Shown: positions 18,330 to 25,887 of the stretch, piece by piece
Position numbering within the stretch: position 1 is the first letter of the stretch
Layout of the letters: every line of letters starts with the position of its first letter
NCBI GenBank assembly: GCA_017861365.1
Contig: JAGFXR010000008.1
Location: forward strand, 1 to 64,000
Length of the DNA: 64,000 bases
Source: Oscillospiraceae bacterium
GTDB taxonomy: Bacteria > Bacillota > Clostridia > Oscillospirales > Oscillospiraceae
Reading direction: 5' to 3'
Notes under the pieces: model-generated
Database searches by the model: none
Told to the model about the DNA's origin: nothing
The model's input: only the letters and a program-made list of their open reading frames with translations
Position numbers and translations under genes: made by a program

Positions 18330-19331
18330 TCAAAGATCACAGCAAGGGTTCCACGCCTCCGGGACGGTACGCGCCCGGCTCCAGCGGAACACGCCCGCGC
18401 CCGAGACAAGCCCCGCGCCGAATCCGGCGGCGGCAATCAGCTGTCCAGGTTTTAGTATGCCCTCACGGCTGAGTTTATCCCAAATCACGGGAATACTGGC
18501 AGAAGAAATATTTCCGGTTTCCGCCATGATGGACGGCATACGCCCCTCCGCCAGCTCCAGCTTTTTGAGGGCATAATTCAAAATACGCATGTTCGCCTGG
18601 TGCAGGGTAAAATAGGCGATATCGTCCATACCCACCTGAGCCTCGGCCAGCGCGTCGTGAAGGTTTTGAATCACCGCGTTCACGGCGAATTTAAACACCT
18701 CCTGCCCGTCCATGTAAAGAGCAAGCTTCGCCTCCGACTGAGTTTGAAAGGGGCAGTTGCCCTGAATGTGGGGCAAATTCAAAACAGAGACATTGCCGCG
18801 GGTGGTGAGCACGGTGGAGAGGCAGTCGTCGCCCGGTCCCAGCACCACCGCCCCTGCTGCGTCCCCGAAGAGGACACAGGTAGAGCGATCGGTCCAGTCC
18901 ACGAAGCGGCTCATCTCCTCGGCGGCGATGATCAGAACGCGTTTTACCTTGCCCCGGGCAAAGTAGCCCAGCGCGCAGTCCATAACATAGATAAACGCGG
19001 CGCAGGCCGCGCTGATGTCATAGGCGGGGCAGGTGGCGCCCAGCTCCTGTTGGATGCCGCAGGCCAGAGCAGGGGTCACATGGTCGCCTCTGGCGGTGGA
19101 GCAGAGGATGAGGTCAAGCTCCTCCACCGCGGTGCCGCTGTCCTCCAGCGCCCGGCGGGCGGCCAGAGCGCCCAGCTGAGCCAGAGTGCCGCGGGTCAGA
19201 ATACGGCGGCTGCGGATGCCGGTGCGGGAGGCGATCCACTCATCGCTGGTATCCAAAAAACGGGTCAGCTCTTCATTGCTCACAGCCCGGGAGGGCAGAG
19301 CGCTGCCGGTACCCAAAATCGTATAAGTCAT
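18330..19331 (-). CDS. fabH: Beta-ketoacyl-ACP synthase III
   Basis: 333 aa initiating condensing enzyme. The catalytic Cys is in DISAACAAF, His in TLHQANMRI, and the C-terminal Asn region is present (AAAGFGAGLVSG). It condenses acyl-CoA with malonyl-ACP. Its ATG overlaps the stop of the preceding MarR-type gene (ATGA), so regulator and pathway are translationally coupled. Confidence 0.95.
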   Translation of the reverse strand: MTYTILGTGSALPSRAVSNEELTRFLDTSDEWIASRTGIRSRRILTRGTLAQLGALAARRALEDSGTAVEELDLILCSTARGDHVTPALACGIQQELGATCPAYDISAACAAFIYVMDCALGYFARGKVKRVLIIAAEEMSRFVDWTDRSTCVLFGDAAGAVVLGPGDDCLSTVLTTRGNVSVLNLPHIQGNCPFQTQSEAKLALYMDGQEVFKFAVNAVIQNLHDALAEAQVGMDDIAYFTLHQANMRILNYALKKLELAEGRMPSIMAETGNISSASIPVIWDKLSREGILKPGQLIAAAGFGAGLVSGAGVFRWSRARTVPEAWNPCCDL

Positions 19332-19792
19332 GTTTGTGTTACCTTTATCATCAAAAAGTCGTTGAGCTTTCGCAATCCGCTCATCAGAACGCCCAGTTCC
19401 TCCTTCGTCATACCCTCCATCACGCCGGAGACCATTTTCAGGTGGAACAGTCGGTGAAGGCGATAGATTTTCTGTCCTTCGCGGGTGAGGTTGATATGGG
19501 CGACACGGCCGTCCCTGGCGCTTTTCTCCTTGACCAAAAAACCCTTTCGAATCAGCTTATTGGCGGCCAAGGTGACGGAGGGCAGCGTAATATCCAGCGC
19601 CTGCGCCAGCTCACTGACGGTTTTCCCTAGCGGATAACGCTCGGAATCGTCTCCCACGGTCTCAAGAAAGTGGATTTCGCTGATTGACAGGTCGAAGCCG
19701 CTGTCCTTGCGCAGCATATGCTCCTCCAGCCGGCCGATGGACTGGTAGACCAATACCAATAGGCGATTGATTTCTTTGGGCTGCCCGTCCAT
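19328..19792 (-). CDS. fabT: MarR-family regulator of fatty-acid synthesis (FabT-like)
   Basis: 154 aa winged-helix protein: VSELAQALDITLPSVTLAANKL is split here by position (helix-turn-helix near residues 60-82), with the wing at RDGRVAHINL. It is the first gene of the fab/acc operon, the place FabT occupies in streptococci and relatives, where it represses with acyl-ACP as corepressor. Here the function is inferred from position and family. An inverted repeat overlaps its promoter at 19811-19828. Confidence 0.8.
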   Translation of the reverse strand: MDGQPKEINRLLVLVYQSIGRLEEHMLRKDSGFDLSISEIHFLETVGDDSERYPLGKTVSELAQALDITLPSVTLAANKLIRKGFLVKEKSARDGRVAHINLTREGQKIYRLHRLFHLKMVSGVMEGMTKEELGVLMSGLRKLNDFLMIKVTQT

Positions 19793-19804
19793 AATATCCC
19801 CCTC

Positions 19805-19828
19805 ATTATAGTTTGTTTGCCTAACAAA
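19805..19828 (-). promoter_or_regulatory. fab operon promoter -10 and candidate FabT operator
   Basis: Minus-strand TATAAT (19805-19810) lies directly beside TTTGTT/AACAAA arms (19812-19817 and 19823-19828, 5-nt spacer). The palindrome occupies the -10/-35 spacer, so a bound repressor would block RNA polymerase. It resembles FabT-type AT-rich palindromes only generally. Confidence 0.5.
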
Positions 19829-19899
19829 TTATAAACGCCACCCGCTCCGCTGTCAAGTGGTGGACAAGGGTTATGGGATAATATAACAAAATAATGTAA

Positions 19900-20412
19900 T
19901 TATGGGCACAGCAGCGCGTAGACGCAGGAATCCAGCAGCCGTCCTTTTTTAAACACACTGTTTTTCAAAATACCTTCCAGCGAGAATCCGGCATGCTCCA
20001 GCACCCGCCTGGAACCTATGTTGTACGCAAAGGGCTCGGCATAAATCCTTGCCAGATCGAACCGGGTAAAGCCCTCCGCGCACAGTTGACGCACCGCTGC
20101 GCTCATCATGCCCCGCCCCCAGAACTCCTCCGCCAGCCAATAGCCCAACTCTGCGCTTTTGCGGCTGACGTCACTGCCCAGAAACAGGCCGATGCTGCCC
20201 ACCACTGCGCCGTCCGCAACAACGGCCCGGCAGAGCTGCCCGATCCCATCGTTGCCGATGCAGCCGCTTACGAAATGTTCCGCGTCCGCCAGCGTATAGG
20301 GATGGGGAAATGCGTCCCGCAGATTGCACGCAATGTTTGGATTGTTGGCATGACGCGCTATGTCCGGAATATCATCCAGGCTCCACGGCTTTAACTGAAC
20401 TTCCAACGACAT
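19900..20412 (-). CDS. GNAT-family N-acetyltransferase
   Basis: 170 aa RimJ/RimL-like acetyltransferase: an N-terminal LKPWSLDDIPDIARHANN segment, the acetyl-CoA loop EEFWGRGMMSAAVRQ, and RIYAEPFAYNIGSRRVLEHAGF with the C-terminal NSVFKKGRLLDS. The substrate may be a protein N-terminus or an amino group and is unknown. Start uncertain: GGAGG lies only 1 nt before this ATG but 7 nt before an in-frame TTG at 20406, which may be the true start. Apparently monocistronic. Confidence 0.8.
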   Translation of the reverse strand: MSLEVQLKPWSLDDIPDIARHANNPNIACNLRDAFPHPYTLADAEHFVSGCIGNDGIGQLCRAVVADGAVVGSIGLFLGSDVSRKSAELGYWLAEEFWGRGMMSAAVRQLCAEGFTRFDLARIYAEPFAYNIGSRRVLEHAGFSLEGILKNSVFKKGRLLDSCVYALLCP

Positions 20413-20477
20413 GCCTCCAATTTCCAGAGAGATATCATATTCTATCACATCCGGAACGTTTTTTCAACATATGGAAA

Positions 20478-20503
20478 CACCGGACAGCGTACGCTGTCCG
20501 GTG
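20478..20503 (-). terminator. Terminator of the reductase cluster
   Basis: A perfect 26-nt palindrome (CACCGGACAGCGT and its complement), followed on the minus strand by a short TTT run, lies 25 nt past the stop of the flavoprotein gene. Confidence 0.65.
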
Positions 20504-20527
20504 CCATTCATGAAGAAATGGGCTGAC

Positions 20528-22078
20528 TTACTCCACAAACTCGTCGGAATCCATATATGACACGGCTTCCATCGCCGCGATACGGCCGGAGTTGACGGCG
20601 TAGGACATGGTGGAACCAGGGTTGTAGAAGCAATAGCTGTCGGAGAACACGGTGGCGGAGTCCATGCCGCAGGCATAGAGGCCGGGGATCTTGTTGAGAT
20701 CGTCCTTCAGGACTTCCATGTTCTCGTTGACCTTGACACCGCCCAGCGAACCGTATCCGGAGGGGAAGTGACGGGCAACATAGTACTTGGGTCCCTTGAC
20801 CGCCTTCATATACTTGGACTGCTTGGCAAACAGGGTATCGTAAGCGCCCGCGCAGGCATTGTACTCCTCAATGGTCTTCTGAAGCTGCTGGAGGTCAATG
20901 CCAGTCTTCTCCGCGATTTCCTCAACGGAGTCGCACTCCCAGAAGTTGATCTGAGCCTCTTCCACGCTCTCGAGGTTCGCGTGCAGAGCCGACAGGCCGG
21001 AGGCCTCGACGCTCTCGTGGTTGAGATAGGCGTGCGTCTCGGAATCCCACTTATCCAGGGTACGGACGCCGTGGTGATACGTGATATAGTCAAGACCGTT
21101 CTGCTTGTAGTAGTCCACAATATCACTGCCGATGATGGAGAAGCCGCAGCGGCTCTTCTGCTGGAGGAGGGAGTTTCCGGTGTAGGTGGTGTTGTCCATA
21201 ATCTCCTCATTGATGAAGCGCTTGCCGTCCAGATTGACCATCAGGTTCGGCTGGCGCAGTGTCTCGGAGATCGTCTTATAGATATCGGTGACACCGGGGG
21301 TATTGTAGGTAACCTCCATGTTGACGGCTGCCTTCTTGCCACCGATCTTCCAGATCATGTTCATGCCGTCGCCGTCCAGACCGGGAATGCGGAAGGTAAA
21401 CATATCCACACCCCAGCGGAAGCCCAGATACTGCTCGATCATCTGGACGTTGTTGCCGATGCCGCCGGAGCAGCAGATGACGGCGTTGCACAGACACTCG
21501 ATCTCGGTGCCGTCCTCTTTCTGGGCGATGACGCCGGTAACCTGGCCGTTATCGCCTACCAGAAGCTCTTTGACAGGGGTGTAGAACTGGAAGTCGACAC
21601 CCAGCTCCACCGCGTAGTCGGTCATTTTCTTGATCATGACGGAAGCGGAACGCTCCGTGGGCTTGGTGGTGCCGGGCACCTTCACCATGTGCTGGGTGCA
21701 GTGAGAATCCTTAAAGTATTTGTACACGCCCAAAAATTCCACGCCCATGGACTGAATCCACTCAATGGTGGAAGCGGACATGTTAAACCAGCGGCGCACC
21801 AGCTTTGCGTCGGAACGCCAGTGAGTGTACTCCATAAAGAAGTTGAAGGCTTCGTCCTTGGTCCAGTTGTACATCTGCTCCTTCTGCATCTTAGACTCCA
21901 CGGCAAACAGCGCCATGCCCATGTTGGCCGCGCCGCCGGTGGTGCCGCTCTTCTCAAAGACAACGACGGAACCGCCGCCGGTGGAATTGAGGATTTCCTG
22001 GGCCTGGGTCGCCGCTGTCAGGCCGGACATACCTCCGGCAATAACAACGACATCAGCTTCCATCTGAATTCTGCTCAT
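20528..22078 (-). CDS. FAD-dependent fumarate reductase/enoate reductase-like flavoprotein
   Basis: 516 aa flavocytochrome c/succinate dehydrogenase-family flavoprotein subunit. The Rossmann motif is VVVIAGGMSGLTAA, with the adenine/ribose Glu in VVFEKSGTTGG, and the C-terminal FAD motif is IPGLYACGMDSATV. It has no signal peptide, haem motif or FMN-binding domain, so it is a soluble cytoplasmic core enzyme. The cap/active-site region reads PSGYGSLGG where fumarate and urocanate reductases usually have a His-containing HHTMGG-like motif, so the substrate is probably not fumarate. AAAGGAG supports the ATG at 22078. It is the last gene of a cluster with two Fe-S/NAD proteins that likely feed it electrons. 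Confidence 0.8.
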   Translation of the reverse strand: MSRIQMEADVVVIAGGMSGLTAATQAQEILNSTGGGSVVVFEKSGTTGGAANMGMALFAVESKMQKEQMYNWTKDEAFNFFMEYTHWRSDAKLVRRWFNMSASTIEWIQSMGVEFLGVYKYFKDSHCTQHMVKVPGTTKPTERSASVMIKKMTDYAVELGVDFQFYTPVKELLVGDNGQVTGVIAQKEDGTEIECLCNAVICCSGGIGNNVQMIEQYLGFRWGVDMFTFRIPGLDGDGMNMIWKIGGKKAAVNMEVTYNTPGVTDIYKTISETLRQPNLMVNLDGKRFINEEIMDNTTYTGNSLLQQKSRCGFSIIGSDIVDYYKQNGLDYITYHHGVRTLDKWDSETHAYLNHESVEASGLSALHANLESVEEAQINFWECDSVEEIAEKTGIDLQQLQKTIEEYNACAGAYDTLFAKQSKYMKAVKGPKYYVARHFPSGYGSLGGVKVNENMEVLKDDLNKIPGLYACGMDSATVFSDSYCFYNPGSTMSYAVNSGRIAAMEAVSYMDSDEFVE

Positions 22079-22149
22079 AATACTTGAGTCTCCTTTAAAA
22101 TGTTTATTTAGACGCATTCCCGAATGAAGGAAATGCAGACATCATGCGG

Positions 22150-22596
22150 TTAACCGCGCCGACGGCGGCGTGTTGCTCCATCCTCGGAGGCGGCGGCGGG
22201 CACAACGGGCTTGGGGAAGGCCGCGCAAACACCGGCCTTGCAGCGCTTGCGCAGGAGATGCGCGCTCCAGTCGTCATAGTGATTGGTCAGGGAGTCTTTC
22301 ACCAGCTGAGCCGCCTTTTGGGATTTCTCGCAGTCATTGGCCGTGATGATGACGTCGCAGAGCTTCTGGAGCAGATCCAGATCCTCTATGGTGCCCTTAT
22401 CTCCGGTGATATCATCAATGATCAGGAACATCTGGTGCATACCGTCGCGGCACATGGTGCCCCTTCCGCAGGTGCTTTCATACGCGGCATGAGCAACCTC
22501 CGAAGCCCACTGCACGGGGCAGACCTCGGCGGGTTTGTTTAAAATGGCCTCCGCTTCGGGAAGACCCTCAGCAGTTGTTTCACAAATTCGAATCAT
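22150..22596 (-). CDS. Stand-alone NuoF C-terminal-like iron-sulfur protein
   Basis: 148 aa. It resembles only the C-terminal 4Fe-4S (SLBB-following) domain of NuoF/HndC: ESTCGRGTMCRDG (residues 40-52), then a helical bundle with C80 and C89 and a closing KRCKAGVC. The canonical motif is C-x2-C-x2-C; here the middle Cys is Gly46. It lacks NuoF's FMN and NAD sites. A basic tail (ATRRRRRG) ends the protein. It lies between the NAD(P)-binding Fe-S protein and the flavoprotein and is probably a small electron-transfer or assembly subunit. Confidence 0.7.
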   Translation of the reverse strand: MIRICETTAEGLPEAEAILNKPAEVCPVQWASEVAHAAYESTCGRGTMCRDGMHQMFLIIDDITGDKGTIEDLDLLQKLCDVIITANDCEKSQKAAQLVKDSLTNHYDDWSAHLLRKRCKAGVCAAFPKPVVPAAASEDGATRRRRRG

Positions 22597-22611
22597 GATG
22601 GCGTTCCTCCC

Positions 22612-24738
22612 TTAACGATTGGTATATGCGGTCCACATCTTGGTGGGGGTAATCTGGTTACGAAGGGGACACTTCAGGCAGCGGTTTGCTTCGGCCTTGG
22701 CGTCCTCCTCGGAGAAGCTGAGATCCACCTTATCAAAGGAACATTTGCGCTGTTCGCAGGGCAGAAGCTGTGATTCCACCCGGGGCAGATTGGCAAAGCC
22801 CTCGATCTTGCCGATGTCAGCCTGATCCTTGGGCACATCCACCAGATGCTCCTCAATATTGCCGTCGCCGCCCAGATACTGGTCCATCTCCGCGGCTGCC
22901 TCGCGGCCGCCCGCGATGGCGTTGATGACCGCGCGGGTACCGGTGACCACGTCGCCCGCCACAAAGATGCCATCCTGAGAGGTGGAGTGGTTGGGCTGGT
23001 TGTAAACAGGATAACCGAATTTATTCAGCTCCAGGCCGAACTCGGCGGTAAGCTTGGTTTTCTGGCCAGTGGCGAAGATGATGGTGTCCGTCGGAATGAC
23101 GCGCTCGGTGCCGGGAACGGCGTCCACCACCAGACGACCCTGATCAAAGCGGAAGGATTTAACATCTTCAATTTTCAGGCCGGTAATCTTACCGCTGTCG
23201 TCCGTGACGAAGCAGAGGTTGTTTTTACCGGGATTGATAATGGCGCCTTCCTCAATGGCCTGCTCGATCTCTTCTTTATCCGCCAGCATGTTCTCCCGCG
23301 CCTCCAGGCAAGCCTGGTTGACGGTTGCGCCAAGGCGCAGGGAAACCCGAACGGCGTCAAAGGCCACATTTCCGCCGCCCAGTACAGTGACGGCTTTGCC
23401 GGGACCCACCAGAGGCGTTTCCTCGCCCAGGGAAACGGCACGGAGCAGCTCCAGTGCCGTGATGCACTGCGCGGGATTATAGCCCGGCAGAGGGATGACG
23501 GAGCCTGCGGAGGTACCCACCGACACCAGAACCGCGTCATATTCCTGTTTCACTTTGTGAACGTCCTGAACCTCGGTATTGTATTGAATCTTGACGCCCG
23601 CATCAGTAATCACGTCAACTTCCTTCTGCAGGTCAGCGCGGGGCAGACGGTATGAGGGAATACCCACCGCCATCATGCCGCCCGCCACGGGGTTGCGCTC
23701 CAGAATGGTAACGTCATGACCCTTCTTGGCCAGGTAGTAAGCGGCGGTGAGTCCGGCGGGGCCGCCGCCGATGACGGCAACCTTTTTGCCGCTGGATGCC
23801 AGATGGAAGGATTTCTCCTTCCAGAGATCATTCTCATCGTGCTCCACCGCGAAGCGCTTTAAGGCGCAGATGGAGATGGGCGTATTCAGACCCTTGTGTT
23901 TGCAGCCCTTTTCGCAGAAATGGGTGCAGATATAGCCCAGGGAGTGCGGGAAGGGAACTTTTTCGCGGATGATCGCCACAGCCTCGCTGTATTTGCCCTC
24001 GGAAATCATGCGCAGATAGTCGGGGACATTGATATGGGCGGGACATTCCAGCGTACAGGGAACCAGCGCCTTTTCCCGAGTGACGTCCTTGCGGAACACG
24101 CCGTCCTTGTCCTGAAGCGCGCCGGTGGGACAGACCTCCACACAGGCTCCGCAAAAGCGGCAGTCCGAAGCGGCCAGAGACAGGTCGCCCTTGGTGCCGA
24201 TGTAGGTTTCGTCGCCCTTTTTCTGATAGTCATAGATATGAACGCCGCGTACATCCTCGCAGACACGCACACAGCGGCCGCACTGGATACAGCGCTCCAT
24301 CTCACGATCCATCAGGGGGTTGTTGGTGTTAAGCTTGGTGGTGCTCTTGTGAATCTCACGCATACCGGGGTTTGCCACCACGGACAGATACTGCATCATG
24401 GCCTGCAGCTCGCAGCTGCCGTAGGAGCGGCAGCCGGTGCAATCATGAGGATGCCCCGCCAGCATTAACTCCATGGAGGTGCGGCGAAGCCGATCCAGAT
24501 TTTCAGTTTTCGTAACGACCTTCATTCCATCCTTCGCCAGAGTGGTGCAGGAGGTTACCGGTTCCTGGCTGCCATCGACCTCCACCACACAGAGCTTACA
24601 TCCGCCCTGAGGAAACAGGTCGGGATGTGAGCAGAGGTGAGGAATGTAAATGCCCGCCGCAAGAACCGCGTTGAGCACGCTTTTGTTTTCCTCGGCCTCA
24701 ATCTGGGTTCCGTTGACCCACATCGTAATTTTTCCCAC
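22612..24738 (-). CDS. NuoG-like ferredoxin domain fused to GltD-like NAD(P)H:acceptor oxidoreductase
   Basis: 708 aa modular electron-transfer protein. An N-terminal 2Fe-2S domain (C36, C47, C50, C64) is followed by a His-Cys cluster motif (H96, C100, C103, C109) and two 4Fe-4S ferredoxin motifs (C150-C160 and C193-C203). The rest is a glutamate-synthase-small-subunit-like module with FAD-binding VIGGGPAG (about 324-329) and NAD(P)-binding VLGGGNVA (about 453-458). The C-terminus has further CxxC cysteines. Start: GTG at 24738 has AAGAGAGGT 9 nt upstream; ATG at 24723 is the alternative. It should oxidise NAD(P)H or ferredoxin and pass electrons to its cluster partners. Confidence 0.82.
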   Translation of the reverse strand: MGKITMWVNGTQIEAEENKSVLNAVLAAGIYIPHLCSHPDLFPQGGCKLCVVEVDGSQEPVTSCTTLAKDGMKVVTKTENLDRLRRTSMELMLAGHPHDCTGCRSYGSCELQAMMQYLSVVANPGMREIHKSTTKLNTNNPLMDREMERCIQCGRCVRVCEDVRGVHIYDYQKKGDETYIGTKGDLSLAASDCRFCGACVEVCPTGALQDKDGVFRKDVTREKALVPCTLECPAHINVPDYLRMISEGKYSEAVAIIREKVPFPHSLGYICTHFCEKGCKHKGLNTPISICALKRFAVEHDENDLWKEKSFHLASSGKKVAVIGGGPAGLTAAYYLAKKGHDVTILERNPVAGGMMAVGIPSYRLPRADLQKEVDVITDAGVKIQYNTEVQDVHKVKQEYDAVLVSVGTSAGSVIPLPGYNPAQCITALELLRAVSLGEETPLVGPGKAVTVLGGGNVAFDAVRVSLRLGATVNQACLEARENMLADKEEIEQAIEEGAIINPGKNNLCFVTDDSGKITGLKIEDVKSFRFDQGRLVVDAVPGTERVIPTDTIIFATGQKTKLTAEFGLELNKFGYPVYNQPNHSTSQDGIFVAGDVVTGTRAVINAIAGGREAAAEMDQYLGGDGNIEEHLVDVPKDQADIGKIEGFANLPRVESQLLPCEQRKCSFDKVDLSFSEEDAKAEANRCLKCPLRNQITPTKMWTAYTNR

Positions 24739-24939
24739 GTTTCTGATACCTCTCTTGTTGTTAAATCGCGGATATCCCGCAGTTTTGAATTGATCCGCAA
24801 ACAATTCTGTGTACCAATTCCGGTTGTACGCACCCAAGTGAACTTCGAAAACCACAAAAAAATGAAACGATTCCGCCTCTTCTTTCTCCCCTGTGTTTTC
24901 AGAATTTCATCGGGTGACAGTTCCGCTTTATTAATAGTC

Positions 24940-24954
24940 GCAAACCCTATGCCA
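24940..24954 (-). promoter_or_regulatory. Putative sigma-54 (-24/-12) promoter
   Basis: The minus strand reads TGGCATAGGGTTTGC, with GG and GC exactly 10 nt apart, close to the RpoN consensus TGGCACG-N4-TTGC. It lies about 200 nt upstream of the GTG start of the reductase cluster. Confidence 0.6.
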
Positions 24955-25094
24955 ATTTTTTAACAAAGATTGTCGGCTGTTTTTGCGCGTATTTTCAATC
25001 ACACTCAAAAACGTTTCATTATGAAGCATCAAAATGAAACAATACAATTATTGCCACAACACTAAGCCGCGCTTCATATGGCCTATGTATTTAT

Positions 25095-25124
25095 TTGCAC
25101 TTCAGCCCGGAATTATGTTACAAT
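25095..25124 (+). promoter_or_regulatory. Promoter of the divergent unassigned gene
   Basis: TTGCAC, an 18-nt spacer and TACAAT, about 37 nt upstream of the ATG at 25161. Confidence 0.5.
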
Positions 25125-25160
25125 CGGGAGGATGAACATCAGCCAGAAAGGATTTTGAAT

Positions 25161-25781
25161 ATGTTATCAGTTTCCAAAACCAGTGTGATGAACCTGGAGA
25201 ACGCCATACGCGGCGCACGCAATCCCCTCAGCAGTTGGGACAGGAGCGACAGCTTCTATAATGAACAGGGCGAATATGTTCTGGGGGAGCATGACCATTC
25301 CCTGGCCGCCCGCCTCTGCCGCGCCGGACGGGACCACCGGAAATTCATCCGCCAGATCATGGTTTCCGTGGATATTACCGCTCCGCTCTACTGGTGGAAG
25401 GAGTTCGACACCTATAAGGTCGGAACCGTAGCCAATTCCACCAGCACCATGCATAAAATTCATGGCAGGCCTTTTTCCGTTTCGGATTTCAGCTGCGACC
25501 ACATGACAGAGGAGACGCTGGCTGAAATGAAGCGGCTGATTACGTATCTGGAAACTGTGAGACTGAAATACGTTGATACCAAAAACAAGGCCTATTGGTA
25601 TGACCTGATCCAACTGCTTCCCTCCAGCTATAACCAACTGCGCACCTGCACCTTGAATTATGAGGTGCTCTGCAACATCTACCATGCCCGCGGGGATCAT
25701 AAACTTCAGGAGTGGCACCTTCTCTGCGACTGGATCCGCTCGCTGCCCTACGCCGCCGATCTGATCATCGGTGAAACCTGA
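25161..25781 (+). CDS. Conserved protein of unknown function (possibly ThyX-like)
   Basis: 206 aa, no signal peptide or membrane segment. I do not recognise an established function. Motif-like stretches are RGARNPLSSWD, RAGRDHRKFIRQIM, WWKEFDTYKVGT and LLPSSYNQLRT. The aromatic/His-rich centre and helical layout are reminiscent of flavin-dependent thymidylate synthase (ThyX), but the ThyX RHR-x7-S signature is absent, so this is only a weak structural guess. AAAGGA lies 8 nt before the ATG. It is divergent from the reductase cluster and shares its regulatory region. Confidence 0.7.
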   Translation: MLSVSKTSVMNLENAIRGARNPLSSWDRSDSFYNEQGEYVLGEHDHSLAARLCRAGRDHRKFIRQIMVSVDITAPLYWWKEFDTYKVGTVANSTSTMHKIHGRPFSVSDFSCDHMTEETLAEMKRLITYLETVRLKYVDTKNKAYWYDLIQLLPSSYNQLRTCTLNYEVLCNIYHARGDHKLQEWHLLCDWIRSLPYAADLIIGET

Positions 25782-25794
25782 ACATAAAGCAGCG

Positions 25795-25834
25795 CAGAGC
25801 CGGTGTGTCCGCCATTGCGGGCACACCGGCTCTG
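25795..25834. terminator. Long hairpin between convergent genes
   Basis: An 18-bp stem (CAGAGCCGGTGTGTCCGC with its near-perfect complement) around CATT. No strong T-run follows; probably a bidirectional transcription stop. Confidence 0.6.
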
Positions 25835-25887
25835 TACGTGAATATTTCAACAATCTCTGCTCCGATTACCCCGAAGCGGAGACGGGC

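Larger units (their letters stand above)
24739..25160. other. Divergent regulatory region with GTTTCATT repeats
   Basis: This 422-nt non-coding stretch separates the minus-strand reductase cluster from the plus-strand unassigned gene. It holds the putative sigma-54 promoter, an inverted repeat GTTTCATT (25013-25020) / AATGAAAC (25033-25040), a third AATGAAAC at 24861-24868 in the 5' leader, and the promoter of the divergent gene. The inverted repeat lies about 60-90 nt upstream of the -24 element, where an enhancer-binding protein would sit. No regulator gene adjoins. Confidence 0.55.

Noticed and set aside
20768-22087. 439-codon plus-strand frame opposite the flavoprotein
   Set aside because: Shadow frame with no motif; the minus-strand FAD motifs are unambiguous.
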